Below the pieces are notes generated by a model, which worked only from the letters and a program-made list of their open reading frames with translations, did not search any database and was not told the DNA's origin. This document shows positions 52,682-61,980 of a DNA stretch of 64,000 bases, one piece after another; position 1 is the first letter of the stretch, and the number at the start of each line of letters is the position of its first letter. The stretch covers positions 372,001-436,000 of the forward strand of contig JACQEZ010000001.1 in NCBI GenBank assembly GCA_016200325.1, in the 5' to 3' direction. The stretch is from Candidatus Manganitrophaceae bacterium (GTDB taxonomy: Bacteria > Nitrospirota > Nitrospiria > SBBL01 > Manganitrophaceae). A program made the position numbers and the translations under genes.

Positions 52682-54070
52682 ATGAACACCGAATCGAATT
52701 CAAGGGAAAAACATATTTTGATCGTGGACGACGAGGAATCGGTCCGAAGTTATTTGGCGACCCTGCTGACCTCCGAAGGCTATGAGGTCTCCTCCGCGGA
52801 AGGGGGGATGGAGGCGATCAGCATGATCAAACAGCAGCTCTCTCCCTCCGCCGTGATCCTCGACGTGATGATGCCCCAAGTCGACGGCCTGGAGACGCTC
52901 CGACGAATCCGTGAAATGGACGAAGTGATCCCGATCATCATGTTATCGGCGGTCGGACAGACCGCCACCATCGTGAAAGCGATGAAGATGGGGGCCTCCG
53001 ATTATTTGACCAAACCGTTTGAGGATGAGGAGCTCGGAATCACCCTCGAGAAGGCCTTTGAGAAGCTGACCTTGGTCAAAGAGGTGGAGGACCTGCGCGA
53101 GCAGCTCAACCAGACGAGCGAGTTCATCTCGATCAACGACGAGATGATCCGGATCAAAGAGATGATCCGGAAAATCGCTGGAACCGATGCCACTGTTTTG
53201 GTGTTAGGAGAGAGCGGCGTTGGAAAAGAGTTGATCGCGCGCGCCATTCACGATCAGTCGCTGCGACGCGAAAAAATTCTGGTTCGGGTTAATTGCGCCG
53301 CCCTTCCCACGGAGCTGCTCGAAAGCGAGCTGTTTGGTTTTGAACGGGGGGCGTTTACCGGCGCCATCCGCGCCAAGATGGGAAAATTCGAGTTGGCCAA
53401 TGGGGGAACGATCTTCCTCGATGAGATCGCGGAGATGAGCCCCGGTCTTCAGGCAAAGCTCCTCCATGTCCTTCAAGACGGGGAGTTCTCCAAGCTCGGC
53501 GGCAAGCGGGATTTGAAGGTCGACGTCCGGGTGGTCGCCGCGACGAATCAGAACTTGGAGCGGTCGATTAAAGAGGGGCGCTTTCGTGAAGATCTCTACT
53601 ATCGGCTCAATGTCGTCAAGATCCAAGTCCCGCCGCTGCGGGAGCGGAAGGAAGATATCCCGCTTCTCTGTCAGCACTTTTTTAAGAAGTTCCGGGTGCA
53701 GTATGACAGCGACATGGATAAGATTCCGGAATCGATTCTCGAGGCGTTCATGCGCTATGGGTGGCCTGGAAACATCCGCGAGCTGGAAAATATGATGCGA
53801 CGGCTGGTCGTCTTAAAAGACGAGAAATATGTATTAAAAGAGTTGGCCATTCCCAGCGAGGTCAAAGCGGAGCCGGAAAAGTCCGATTCCCTCTCCGAGG
53901 CGCTCTCATTGAAAGAGATCAGCAAGCGTAAGACGGTCGAGGTTGAGCGGGATGCGATCTTCAAGGCATTGGTCGAGAGTAACTGGAATAAGAAGCGCGC
54001 GGCCGAGGCGTTGAACATCAGCTATCGGGCCTTACAATACAAAATTAAAGAGTATGGAATCGACCAATAG
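52682..54070 (+). CDS. NtrC-type sigma-54 response regulator
   Basis: 462 residues. REC domain (DD in IVDDEES, Asp61 in VILDVMMPQ, Lys in LTKPF), AAA+ domain (GESGVGKE Walker A, GAFTGA loop that contacts sigma-54, DEIAEMSPG Walker B, RFREDLYYRLNV), and a C-terminal Fis-type HTH (KKRAAEALNISYRALQYKI). It activates sigma-54 promoters on phosphorylation. GAGGGAGAGG precedes the ATG. It is next to a histidine kinase and to the EPS locus, whose two blocks start at sigma-54-type promoters, so it probably controls them. Confidence 0.93.
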   Translation: MNTESNSREKHILIVDDEESVRSYLATLLTSEGYEVSSAEGGMEAISMIKQQLSPSAVILDVMMPQVDGLETLRRIREMDEVIPIIMLSAVGQTATIVKAMKMGASDYLTKPFEDEELGITLEKAFEKLTLVKEVEDLREQLNQTSEFISINDEMIRIKEMIRKIAGTDATVLVLGESGVGKELIARAIHDQSLRREKILVRVNCAALPTELLESELFGFERGAFTGAIRAKMGKFELANGGTIFLDEIAEMSPGLQAKLLHVLQDGEFSKLGGKRDLKVDVRVVAATNQNLERSIKEGRFREDLYYRLNVVKIQVPPLRERKEDIPLLCQHFFKKFRVQYDSDMDKIPESILEAFMRYGWPGNIRELENMMRRLVVLKDEKYVLKELAIPSEVKAEPEKSDSLSEALSLKEISKRKTVEVERDAIFKALVESNWNKKRAAEALNISYRALQYKIKEYGIDQ

Positions 54071-54133
54071 GACAATAGAACAACTCAAATTACCTATCCT
54101 TCACTAGATCTTCTTGCGGAACAGTGAGGAAAT

Positions 54134-54169
54134 AGTTTGCAATATATTGCAACTATATTCTTTTTTTTT
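54134..54169 (+). terminator. Terminator after the NtrC-type regulator
   Basis: AGTTTGCAATAT and ATTGCAACT form a stem, followed after six bases by nine T residues. It separates the regulator from the EPS genes. Confidence 0.8.
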
Positions 54170-54241
54170 GCATAATGTGGCGCTTTTGATTCACCATCTC
54201 CATTCTACTCTTTCTCTCGTAGTAAAAAAGGCCGAACCGGT

Positions 54242-54257
54242 GGGCACAGCATTTGCT
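54242..54257 (+). promoter_or_regulatory. Sigma-54 (-24/-12) promoter, EPS block 1
   Basis: GGGCACAGCATTTGCT has GG at -24 and GC at -12 with the exact 12-base separation and near-consensus flanks (GGCAC, TTGCT). Start of transcription is expected near 54268, about 130 bases before the first exporter's ATG. Confidence 0.75.
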
Positions 54258-54395
54258 CATACTCAAGCGGATGTCACGTAAGGTGGGGAAGGACAATCTC
54301 TTTTTTTGAGAGGCGGCCGAAGCGGGCCGATCTCCTCTCGTTCAGATCAACATTTTTTAAAGTCAGTCCAAATTTACAAGGGGGTGGAGAAAGTT

Positions 54396-55028
54396 ATGTT
54401 TCGCCGAACGACCAGCGGGTCGCTATTTTCATTTTTCATCGTCACCATCTTTTTAATCATGGTACAAACCTCTCCGGCCCAATCTCTCCCCCCGGACGTC
54501 GATCCAAAAGCCGATATGGGGGCCAAAGTGGAGCCGGGGAAGCAGCGGTTCGAGGAGTATACGCTTGGCCCCGGTGATGTAATCCAGATCGTTGTCTGGA
54601 AAAATGAGCATCTCTCCAAGACCCTTCCGATCCGTCCGGATGGAAAAATCTCCATGCCGCTGGTCGACGACATCCAGGCGGCCGGAATGACGCCGTCGCA
54701 GCTGAAGGAGACCATTGCAAAGGGATTGCGGCATTATATCGACAATCCGATCGTCACGGTGATCGTCTCCGAGATCAATAACTACAAGGTTTCCGTCTTG
54801 GGAGAGGTGAAAAAGCCGGGGGTCTATCTCCTGAAAGGGAGGACGACCATTCTGGAAGCGATTTCGATGGCGGAGGGTTTTACCGAATTTGCAACGACCA
54901 ACAATATCCTCCTGATGAAAAAACAGAAAGGGCAGCGGTTCCGATTCGATTACCGCGCCTATGTCTCCGGGGAGAACCTGGACCAAAATGTCTACCTCGA
55001 TCCGGGAGACACGATCATCGTTAAATGA
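54396..55028 (+). CDS. Wza-like polysaccharide export protein (copy 1)
   Basis: 210 residues. Signal peptide (about 1-30), then a poly_export domain: YTLGPGDVIQIVVWKNEHLSK, RPDGKISMPLVDDIQAAG, TPSQLKETIAKGL, and one SLBB-type domain (YKVSVLGEVKKPGVYLL...AISMAEGF...YLDPGDTIIV). Short for Wza (no C-terminal amphipathic barrel helix and one SLBB), as usual for the exporters of PEP-CTERM/EPS loci. The ATG at 54396 has GGGGTGGAG upstream. ATGA overlap with the next gene. Confidence 0.88.
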   Translation: MFRRTTSGSLFSFFIVTIFLIMVQTSPAQSLPPDVDPKADMGAKVEPGKQRFEEYTLGPGDVIQIVVWKNEHLSKTLPIRPDGKISMPLVDDIQAAGMTPSQLKETIAKGLRHYIDNPIVTVIVSEINNYKVSVLGEVKKPGVYLLKGRTTILEAISMAEGFTEFATTNNILLMKKQKGQRFRFDYRAYVSGENLDQNVYLDPGDTIIVK

Positions 55029-56344
55029 GATCGCCCGGACTCTCTGGAAACGGCTCATCCTTCATTCCGGCAGGGGAACGCGTCGGATGCCGACGCCGAG
55101 CGCTCTTTCCCTTGAGCGGCGTCTCGATCTTTTTTTCTCTCTTTCTCTTTTTTAGTCTCCTCCTGCAAGCGGCTCCCGCGGGCGCGCAACTTGCCTTGGA
55201 GAGCGAGCCGCCTCGGCCGTCGGAGCCGGAGCCGCCCCGGTTTCATCTGACCCCCGCGCTGGATGTCGATTATGAATACGACGACAATATTTTCTTCCGG
55301 ACGTTCAATCGGGAATCGGATTTCATCACCCGTGTGAGGCCGAAATTCAGCTTTTTGGTTGAGCAAGAACGGGTCCGATGGGAGGCCGACGTCCGGGCCG
55401 ATTTTGCGTTCTATCAAGAGCATTCCGACTTATCGACCTGGAATCGGGCTCAAAGTTTGGATACCCGACTGACCCTCCGGCCGAGCGGGATTTGGACGTT
55501 TGAATTTTTCGATACGTTTCTTCATTCAATCGATCCGGTCGAGCAGCTGAATCTCCTCCTTCGAAGGACCGAGTATTTTACGAATACCGTTTCTCTGAAG
55601 GGGGCCTATCGGTTTTCACCCCGGCTGACCTTGGAAGCCGAGGTGTCAAACCGCGTCACCCAATTCAAAGATCCGAATTTCATCGATGTCGATGAAAATG
55701 AAGTGCGCGGCGCCATGACGTATCTCTTAACCCCGCTCGACAAGGTTACCCCCGAATATCGATACCGCAACTTCTATTTCGAAAATCGGGGCAACACGGA
55801 GGTGCACACCGGCGCGCTGAAGGTGGAGCACCGATTTACGCAGACCCTAACCGGGCGGGGGATGGCCGGTCTCCTCGCCATCATCGATCGCGGACAAGAG
55901 CAGAACGACATTCTCCTCGGCCTCGGCGCCGAGCAGCGATACAGTGCGGTCGTCGTCTTCACCGCCGATTTTCTCCGCGACGTCTCGGTCGTCGGCGGAT
56001 TGTCGGGAGTTTTCATCACCAACACCTTCTCCGGCTCGGCGATATTTCATCTGACCTCCTGGTTTGACTCCATCATGGGGGCGAGCTGGGCGTTTCAGCA
56101 GCCGCTTCTTTCGAATCGCGTCAATCTCGATACGATCGGCGTCCGCGTCGAAGAGCAGGTTCGGTTGGCCTCTTGGTTAAGGGCGGTCGCCAGCTACTCT
56201 TACCGACGACAAAATCTTCATGGGAGCCCGCGTGACATTTATGACAATCGCGTCTTCATCGGCCTCACCGCGTTGACGACCTATCCGGACGCGCCCGGTA
56301 TTGATGCTGCAAAAACACGTAGTCCACATTTAGAGCCACGGTAA
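55025..56344 (+). CDS. PEP-CTERM/EPS-type outer-membrane beta-barrel
   Basis: 439 residues. After a long N-terminus with a hydrophobic signal (about 30-50) and a Pro-rich linker, DVDYEYDDNIFFRT is the typical first strand of the beta-barrel family linked to EPS and exosortase loci. Many alternating strands follow (for example WEADVRADFAFYQ, ASYSYRRQNL). It lacks a terminal aromatic. Proposed role: outer-membrane channel or assembly factor for polysaccharide. It is coupled to the exporter by an ATGA overlap. The family role is not established. Confidence 0.8.
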   Translation: MRSPGLSGNGSSFIPAGERVGCRRRALFPLSGVSIFFSLFLFFSLLLQAAPAGAQLALESEPPRPSEPEPPRFHLTPALDVDYEYDDNIFFRTFNRESDFITRVRPKFSFLVEQERVRWEADVRADFAFYQEHSDLSTWNRAQSLDTRLTLRPSGIWTFEFFDTFLHSIDPVEQLNLLLRRTEYFTNTVSLKGAYRFSPRLTLEAEVSNRVTQFKDPNFIDVDENEVRGAMTYLLTPLDKVTPEYRYRNFYFENRGNTEVHTGALKVEHRFTQTLTGRGMAGLLAIIDRGQEQNDILLGLGAEQRYSAVVVFTADFLRDVSVVGGLSGVFITNTFSGSAIFHLTSWFDSIMGASWAFQQPLLSNRVNLDTIGVRVEEQVRLASWLRAVASYSYRRQNLHGSPRDIYDNRVFIGLTALTTYPDAPGIDAAKTRSPHLEPR

Positions 56345-56582
56345 TAGCGCAAATTTTTCTTCCGTTTTATTGCTTACACGATCTCCCTTTTAATTCGCAA
56401 TTGTTTGCAGAGAATATGCAAGCGCTCCAACATAAATTGACTGAAGGGTTTCGGAAATAGTAACCTAACGAAACCGATGCACTTTTTGAATAAGATTGAT
56501 GCGGCATGGGTTTTGCTCCCTTACAGTGTCAAACTGATGAGTGCTCTTTCTCATCCTTCACATGCGTTACCTGAGGGGGACA
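56345..56582. other. Spacer with EPS block 2 promoter
   Basis: About 240 bases, AT-rich in the first half. It contains the sigma-54 site at 56502-56517 and the ribosome-binding site of the next gene. No gene or terminator seen. Confidence 0.5.
56502..56517 (+). promoter_or_regulatory. Sigma-54 (-24/-12) promoter, EPS block 2
   Basis: CGGCATGGGTTTTGCT has GG (56503-56504) and GC (56515-56516) at the required 12-base separation, with TTGCT at -12. It lies 66 bases before the start codon of the sigma-54 activator gene, so that activator may control its own transcript. Confidence 0.75.
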
Positions 56583-57923
56583 TTGAAGAAAAAAGTATTG
56601 TTGCTGGGAACATCTTCTGATAAATTTACCCAGCTGAAATTGATGCTGCTGAGACTGAAGTACCTTGTCATCGATTCGAGTCGCCCCTACGTCGCGGGAC
56701 GGGCCGATCTGGTCATGCTCGATCTGCGAGGGGAGGAACCCCCCTGCTGGGAGCAGCTGAGAGAGGTCCGGCAGGAACAGGGGAACGTTCCGGTGGTGGT
56801 GGTCGGAGAAAAGAAAATCGATTACATCGTCACCGCCATGAAGCTCGGCGCGGCGAACTACATGTCGGAGCCGTTTGATGCGCAGGAGCTGAAAGGGGCG
56901 CTCATGAACATCATCGACGAGACGACGCTGGTTTCGGAGATCGCCGCATTGAGCGAGATCGCAAAAGAGCAGCCCTCCTGGCTCCTCTCCTCTTGTAGTC
57001 CGGCGATGATGGAGGTGAAGAAAATCGTCGAGCAGGTTGCAGGGACCGACGTGACTGTATTGATCCGGGGAGAATCGGGAACCGGAAAAGGGGTCATCGC
57101 GCGGGCGATCTATCTGAATTCAAAGCGCCGAGAGATGCCGTTCGTCAAAATCAACTGTGCGGCGCTCCCCAAGGAGCTGCTTGAGAGCGAACTGTTCGGT
57201 TACGAGAAGGGAGCTTTCACCGGCGCCTATCAACGAAAGGCCGGAAAGTTCGGTTTGGCGCACGAGGGGACCATCTTTCTCGATGAAATCAGCGAAATGC
57301 ACCCCTCGCTCCAGGCCAAGCTGCTCCATGTCCTCGAGACCGGGGAGTTCTCCCGAATCGGTGGAGAGGAGAGCGAGAAGGTCAATGTCCGGATCATCGC
57401 CGCGACGAGCAGCCACCTGGAGTCGGCGGTGCGCGCCGGTCTTTTTCGGGACGATCTTTTCTATCGCCTCAACGTCGTCTCGCTTCGCATCCCCGCGCTG
57501 CGTGAACGAAAAGAAGAGATCCCGCTCCTGGCCGGCTATTTTCTTCGACAATATTATCAGGAATACAACAAGACCTATCAACCGCTCACCCCGGAGACCT
57601 TGGCGGCGTTTATTCACTATGACTGGCCCGGAAACGTTCGGGAGCTGGAGAACTTCATCAAGCGGATTGTGATCCTGGGAGAAGAACACTGCAATCTCCC
57701 GCTTCTTTTTTCAAAAGGGGCGACGACGGGTCAGGCCGATCCGGCCGGATTTTCGCTCAAGCAGGTCAGCCGCGAGGTCTCTAAAAAGCTCGAAAGCGAA
57801 GTGATCCGGAAGGTGCTCAACCAGACCCGTTGGAACCGGCGGAAGGCCGCCGAGATTTTGAAAATCAGCTATCGGTCATTGCTCTATAAAATCAAAGAAG
57901 GTGGGCTCGAGACTTCTTCTTGA
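56583..57923 (+). CDS. Sigma-54 activator with degenerate receiver domain
   Basis: 446 residues. The first 125 residues look like a receiver, but the acidic pair is missing (VLLLGTSSDK in place of VDD) and the switch Lys is Glu (MSEPFDAQ). An Asp in LVMLDLRGE remains. A complete AAA+ domain follows: GESGTGKG, GAFTGA, DEISEMHPS, and RDDLFYRLNVV, then a Fis-type HTH (RRKAAEILKISYRSLLYKI). This resembles FleQ-like regulators that are not controlled by phosphorylation. A TTG at 56583 with GAGGGG just before is chosen; GTG at 56541 and ATG at 56562 are alternatives. It leads the second EPS block. Confidence 0.85.
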   Translation: MKKKVLLLGTSSDKFTQLKLMLLRLKYLVIDSSRPYVAGRADLVMLDLRGEEPPCWEQLREVRQEQGNVPVVVVGEKKIDYIVTAMKLGAANYMSEPFDAQELKGALMNIIDETTLVSEIAALSEIAKEQPSWLLSSCSPAMMEVKKIVEQVAGTDVTVLIRGESGTGKGVIARAIYLNSKRREMPFVKINCAALPKELLESELFGYEKGAFTGAYQRKAGKFGLAHEGTIFLDEISEMHPSLQAKLLHVLETGEFSRIGGEESEKVNVRIIAATSSHLESAVRAGLFRDDLFYRLNVVSLRIPALRERKEEIPLLAGYFLRQYYQEYNKTYQPLTPETLAAFIHYDWPGNVRELENFIKRIVILGEEHCNLPLLFSKGATTGQADPAGFSLKQVSREVSKKLESEVIRKVLNQTRWNRRKAAEILKISYRSLLYKIKEGGLETSS

Positions 57924-57951
57924 CCCATTCCCATGAGAAACGGATAATAAG

Positions 57952-58548
57952 ATGCGCGTGCAGAATGTGATCGCTGCTTTGTGGTTTTTTTTCTTCATTT
58001 TGAGTGGATGCGCCGATCCGGTGACCCAGGTGACAAACGTCAAGCGGACCGTCCCGACCGAGGAGCGCGCTTACGTCATCGGAGCGGACGACCTGCTTCA
58101 GGTCGTGGTCTGGAAAAACGAATCGCTCTCTAAAGAGGTGCGCGTCCGGCCCGACGGAAAGATCACCCTCCCGCTCATCAACGATGTTCAGGCGGGAGGA
58201 ATGACGCCGGCAGTTCTCCGAGATGCGATTTCGAAGCGGCTGGAGAAATTTGTCGAGGTCTCCGGCGTAACGGTGATCGTCAAGGAGATCAACAGCTCGA
58301 AGGTCTCGGTATTGGGACAGGTAAAGAAACCGGGGATCTACCCGCTTCGGGGCGATCTGACGGTCCTCGACGCCATCGCGATGGCGGAGGGGTTCAACGA
58401 ATTTGCGGCGACCGAACGGTTGGTCATCATCCGGAAGAACGGGAAAGAGACCCAGTGGATCCGCTTGCGGTATCAGGATGTCATTCAGGGAAAGATCACG
58501 GGAGATCGTCTCTTCCTGGCGGCCGGGGACACGCTCGTCGTCCCCTAA
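57952..58548 (+). CDS. Wza-like polysaccharide export lipoprotein (copy 2)
   Basis: 198 residues. Signal with lipobox (FILSGC), then a poly_export domain (YVIGADDLLQVVVWKNESLSK, RPDGKITLPLINDVQAGGM) and one SLBB domain (SKVSVLGQVKKPGIYPL). It is a clear paralogue of the exporter at 54396-55028, but lipidated. It could form a complex with it or serve another polymer. It is 28 bases downstream of the activator gene, in the same operon. Confidence 0.9.
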   Translation: MRVQNVIAALWFFFFILSGCADPVTQVTNVKRTVPTEERAYVIGADDLLQVVVWKNESLSKEVRVRPDGKITLPLINDVQAGGMTPAVLRDAISKRLEKFVEVSGVTVIVKEINSSKVSVLGQVKKPGIYPLRGDLTVLDAIAMAEGFNEFAATERLVIIRKNGKETQWIRLRYQDVIQGKITGDRLFLAAGDTLVVP

Positions 58549-58581
58549 AAGTGTCGCGAACCCACTTGTAGAAGGTGAATC

Positions 58582-59661
58582 ATGAGCCAACAGAATCAAA
58601 TTTCAATCGGATATCTTCTCGAATGTTTTCAACGAAGAAAGCACTGGATCTGGCTGACGACGCTGATCGTCTCGGTTGCATCGGTCATGATTGTCCTGAA
58701 GATGCCGAAGGTCTATCGGGCCACGTCGATCGTCTTGGTCCAGCCGCACCGTTTCTCGGAGCAGGTGGCGAAGACCTACGACCTCTATCGAATGGAAAAT
58801 CGGCTAAAAGCGCTGAGCGAAGTCATCTACAGCCGGGCCTTTTTACAGCCGATCATCGACACCGAGTCGCTCTACCGGGAGTCGGTCGGCCAGCAGACGG
58901 CGGATGAGGTCATCGAGCAGATGCGAAAAGATATCCACATCGACATCAAGGCAAACGACGTCTTTAGTATCTCCTACGATGGGAAAGAGCCGGAAAAGGT
59001 GATGAAGGCGACCAACCGGATCGCCCGTCAGTTTATTTCATTGCTTCAAGAGCAGGTGACGGTCGCTCCGACGAACCCGCAGGTTCAATTTCTCGAAGCG
59101 AAGCTTAAAGAGCTTTATACCCAGATGGCCGACCTTCAGACCACCTATACCAAGGAGTACCCCGAGCTGATCAATCTGCGGAAGAAAATCGCCGAGGTGC
59201 AGGCGGTTCTGAGCGCCGAGAAGAGCGCCGCCGCGGCGGCCCCTCCGCCGAAGGCCAGCTCCAATCCTTCGGTCATCGACACCGAGTTTCAGAATTCCGA
59301 GGCGCGGATTATCGACGAGGCGACCCTGCCGATGAAGCCGTTTAAGCCGAATCGGACCTTAATTGCCGTGATCGGCTCGATGGTCGGTCTCGGCCTGGGG
59401 ATCGGCTTGGCGGTGATGCTGGAGATGTCGGATCACACTTTCCGCTACGCCGGGGATCTCCATCAATATCTCGGCTTGCCGGTCCTCGTCTGTATCCCTC
59501 ATGTAGAGACCTTCAGCGATGTGAGGAGGGCGCGCATTCGCCGGCGCGTCATCTGGGGGGTGAGCCTCATCCTGCTCTGTCTGACCCTGTTCTACTTCTA
59601 TCAAAACTCGTCGACCTTCGGCCGCTTGGATGCCGCGACGATCAGCTTTACCGAGAAATAA
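58582..59661 (+). CDS. Wzz/GumC-like chain-length protein
   Basis: 359 residues. Helix 1 (about 23-42), then a periplasmic coiled-coil domain (about 60-250: LYRMENRLKALSEV, EAKLKELYTQMADLQ, INLRKKIAEVQAVL), a P-rich segment (LPMKPFKPNRT) and helix 2 (LIAVIGSMVGLGLGIGLAVM). A further hydrophobic segment (VIWGVSLILLCLTLFYF) and a short tail follow. No kinase domain is fused; the kinase is the next gene, as in PEP-CTERM-type EPS clusters. It sets polymer length and links export to phosphorylation. Confidence 0.88.
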   Translation: MSQQNQISIGYLLECFQRRKHWIWLTTLIVSVASVMIVLKMPKVYRATSIVLVQPHRFSEQVAKTYDLYRMENRLKALSEVIYSRAFLQPIIDTESLYRESVGQQTADEVIEQMRKDIHIDIKANDVFSISYDGKEPEKVMKATNRIARQFISLLQEQVTVAPTNPQVQFLEAKLKELYTQMADLQTTYTKEYPELINLRKKIAEVQAVLSAEKSAAAAAPPPKASSNPSVIDTEFQNSEARIIDEATLPMKPFKPNRTLIAVIGSMVGLGLGIGLAVMLEMSDHTFRYAGDLHQYLGLPVLVCIPHVETFSDVRRARIRRRVIWGVSLILLCLTLFYFYQNSSTFGRLDAATISFTEK

Positions 59662-59672
59662 GGAGAGAGGTG

Positions 59673-60434
59673 ATGCGCGGAAAAATGTTGGGGAGCGCCC
59701 GTTTTGATGAGCACCTCGTGACGGTCAGCGATTCGAAGTCGATCGCGGCGGAGCAGTATCGCGTCCTTCGGTCGCGGATTGAGCATTTCTCACGGGAGAA
59801 GGGCTTTCGGACCTTCATGATCACCAGTCCGGTGGTCGGGGAGGGGAAATCGATGACCACGGCCAATCTGGCGCTCTGTATGGCGCAGATGAAAGAGCGG
59901 CGGGTGGCGCTGGTCGACTGCGACCTCCGACGTCCCACCCTCCATCGACTGCTCGGGATTCGAATGAAGGAAGGGCTGGTCGATGTTTTGGAAGAGCGGG
60001 TTCCTCTCGAGGCGGCATTGATCCCGATCGAGCATCCGCTTCTTTCCTCCGGATCGCTCTCCTTTCTGGCGGCCGGAAGCACCCAAGTCGCCGCGTCGGA
60101 GTGGCTCGCGTCGGCAAAGATGAAAAAATTAATCGCCTCTCTGGCGGAGCGGTTCGATACGGTCTTGTTCGATGCCCCTCCGATTCTTCCTCTCGCCGAT
60201 TCCGCCGTGCTGGGAGCGCGGGTCGACGGGACGATCCTCGTCCTCCGTGCTGGAAAGACATCGACTGAAACACTCGACCTGGCGATGCAGAGCATCGATC
60301 TCCAGAATTGGGTGGGGGTCGTCCTGAACGGGGTCGATTTCGAGCGCTCTTCCCATTACAGCGCCGTTTATTCCAGTTACCAAAAAACCTATTCTGCACA
60401 GGCGACTGAAGATCGAGGCCACTCCGATGATTAA
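59673..60434 (+). CDS. Tyrosine autokinase (BY-kinase) for EPS
   Basis: 253 residues. Walker A (SPVVGEGKS), Walker A' (LVDCDLRRP) and Walker B (VLFDAPPIL) of the bacterial tyrosine kinase/CpsD family. A C-terminal Tyr cluster (HYSAVYSSYQKTYSAQ) is the phosphorylation site. The N-terminal AAEQYRVLRSRIEHF matches the activating region. It works with the Wzz-like protein just upstream. AAGGAGAG precedes the ATG at 59673. It overlaps the next gene by 8 bases. Confidence 0.92.
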   Translation: MRGKMLGSARFDEHLVTVSDSKSIAAEQYRVLRSRIEHFSREKGFRTFMITSPVVGEGKSMTTANLALCMAQMKERRVALVDCDLRRPTLHRLLGIRMKEGLVDVLEERVPLEAALIPIEHPLLSSGSLSFLAAGSTQVAASEWLASAKMKKLIASLAERFDTVLFDAPPILPLADSAVLGARVDGTILVLRAGKTSTETLDLAMQSIDLQNWVGVVLNGVDFERSSHYSAVYSSYQKTYSAQATEDRGHSDD

Positions 60435-61812
60435 GGTGTTTAACCGAAGTCTCCCGACACGCAGCATCCTCTTCTGCGGGATGGAAAGCTTTTTAATCTG
60501 GCTCTCCGTGACCCTGAGCCTTATCCTGGCGCCGTTGTCGGGCCGTCCGCCCGGTGCCGACGGCTGGTGGAGCGCCATTCATGGCCTGGTCATCACCGGA
60601 ATCTTCCATCTCGTCCTCTACTATGCCGATCTTTATGATTTCACCATCTTCCCCCCGGATCACCGCCATTTGATCCGCCTGGTCCGGGTTGGCGGAATCG
60701 GCCTGTTGGTCTTTGCGGGCATCTCCGTCCTCCTCCCCGCATCGGCCTTTCCGGCGGGGCTCCGACTGGCCGTCATCATGGGACTCCTCTCCATTTTCTT
60801 ATGGCGGGCAATCTACAGCCGGCTTCTGGACGGCGTCGAAGAGCGGATCTTGATCCTCGGCACGCAGGATGTGGCCCGCCGGGTGGCGCAGGAGATGCTC
60901 AAGAGAAAGGGGCTCGGCTTCAAGGTGGTCGGCTTCCTCGATGAAGATGCCCGGCGGCTGGGGGAGAGTTTGGTTAATCCGAGGATTATCGGAACCTATG
61001 ACAACCTCCCGACCATCGTTGCCAGGGAGCGGATTGATCGGGTGATCATCGCCGCCTCCGAGCGCCGGGGCCGGCTTCCGATCCCGGCCCTCTTGGGCGC
61101 CCGCGCCCAAGGGGTCGAATTCATGGAGGGGACCCGCTTTTATGAACAGGTCAGCGGAAAGGTCTTTCTTGAAGACATTAAGCCGAGCGGGTTTATCTAT
61201 GCCGACGGCTTTAATCGATCGGGTTTTGCGAAGTGGAGCAAGCGGGTCACCGGCATCCTCTCCTCCACGGTCATCCTGATCGTCACCTTTCCAGTGATGG
61301 TTCTTTTGGGCATTGCGATCAAGCTCGACTCTCCGGGGCCGATTTTTTTCCGGCAGGAACGGGTGGGGGAAGAGGGGCGGCCGTTCATGTTGTTCAAGTT
61401 CAGATCGATGCGTCACGATGCGGAGAAATTGACCGGACCGGTCTGGGCCGAGAAGGACGATCCCCGGGTGACCCGCATCGGAAAGGTTTTACGAACGCTT
61501 CGATTAGATGAGCTCCCGCAGATCATCAACGTTCTGAAAGGGGAGATGAGCTTCGTCGGACCCCGACCGGAACGCCCTTACTTCGTTGCGCAGCTCTCCG
61601 AGCAGATCCCGTTCTATGCGCTCCGGTTTGCAGTCAAGCCGGGGGTCACCGGATGGGCCCAGATCCGCTACCCGTACGGCGCTTCCGTGGAGGATGCCAG
61701 AGAGAAATTAAGATATGATCTTTTTTATATTAAGAACATGTCGTTTTTCTTTGATCTCTGGATCATCTTCCAGACGATTAAAATCGTTTTATTTGGAAGA
61801 GGGGCGCGATGA
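60427..61812 (+). CDS. Polyprenyl glycosylphosphotransferase (EPS initiation)
   Basis: 461 residues. N-terminal half: several membrane helices and a CoA-binding-like fold ([19 protein letters not shown]). C-terminal half: bacterial sugar transferase ([19 protein letters not shown] helix, [61 protein letters not shown]). It transfers a sugar-1-phosphate to undecaprenyl phosphate, the first step of EPS synthesis. Architecture matches the exosortase-associated sugar transferase group. Confidence 0.92.
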   Translation: MIKVFNRSLPTRSILFCGMESFLIWLSVTLSLILAPLSGRPPGADGWWSAIHGLVITGIFHLVLYYADLYDFTIFPPDHRHLIRLVRVGGIGLLVFAGISVLLPASAFPAGLRLAVIMGLLSIFLWRAIYSRLLDGVEERILILGTQDVARRVAQEMLKRKGLGFKVVGFLDEDARRLGESLVNPRIIGTYDNLPTIVARERIDRVIIAASERRGRLPIPALLGARAQGVEFMEGTRFYEQVSGKVFLEDIKPSGFIYADGFNRSGFAKWSKRVTGILSSTVILIVTFPVMVLLGIAIKLDSPGPIFFRQERVGEEGRPFMLFKFRSMRHDAEKLTGPVWAEKDDPRVTRIGKVLRTLRLDELPQIINVLKGEMSFVGPRPERPYFVAQLSEQIPFYALRFAVKPGVTGWAQIRYPYGASVEDAREKLRYDLFYIKNMSFFFDLWIIFQTIKIVLFGRGAR

Positions 61813-61980
61813 AGCGGCAGAGAGGGGCGGAGAGCAAACGGGCTTTGATCCAGGAGGTTCTACGGCCGACCCTGAGATGGACATCCCCAGTTGGAGGGGG
61901 CGTTCAGGCGGAGTAAGGGACCTCACAGCGCTTATTTACTGCTCCACTTTACAATCAGGCAAAGGTACAACACTATCGTG

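Larger units (their letters stand above)
54071..54395. other. Intergenic region before the EPS locus
   Basis: It holds the NtrC gene's terminator (54134-54169), a sigma-54 promoter (54242-54257) and the ribosome-binding site of the first exporter. No gene seen. Confidence 0.6.
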
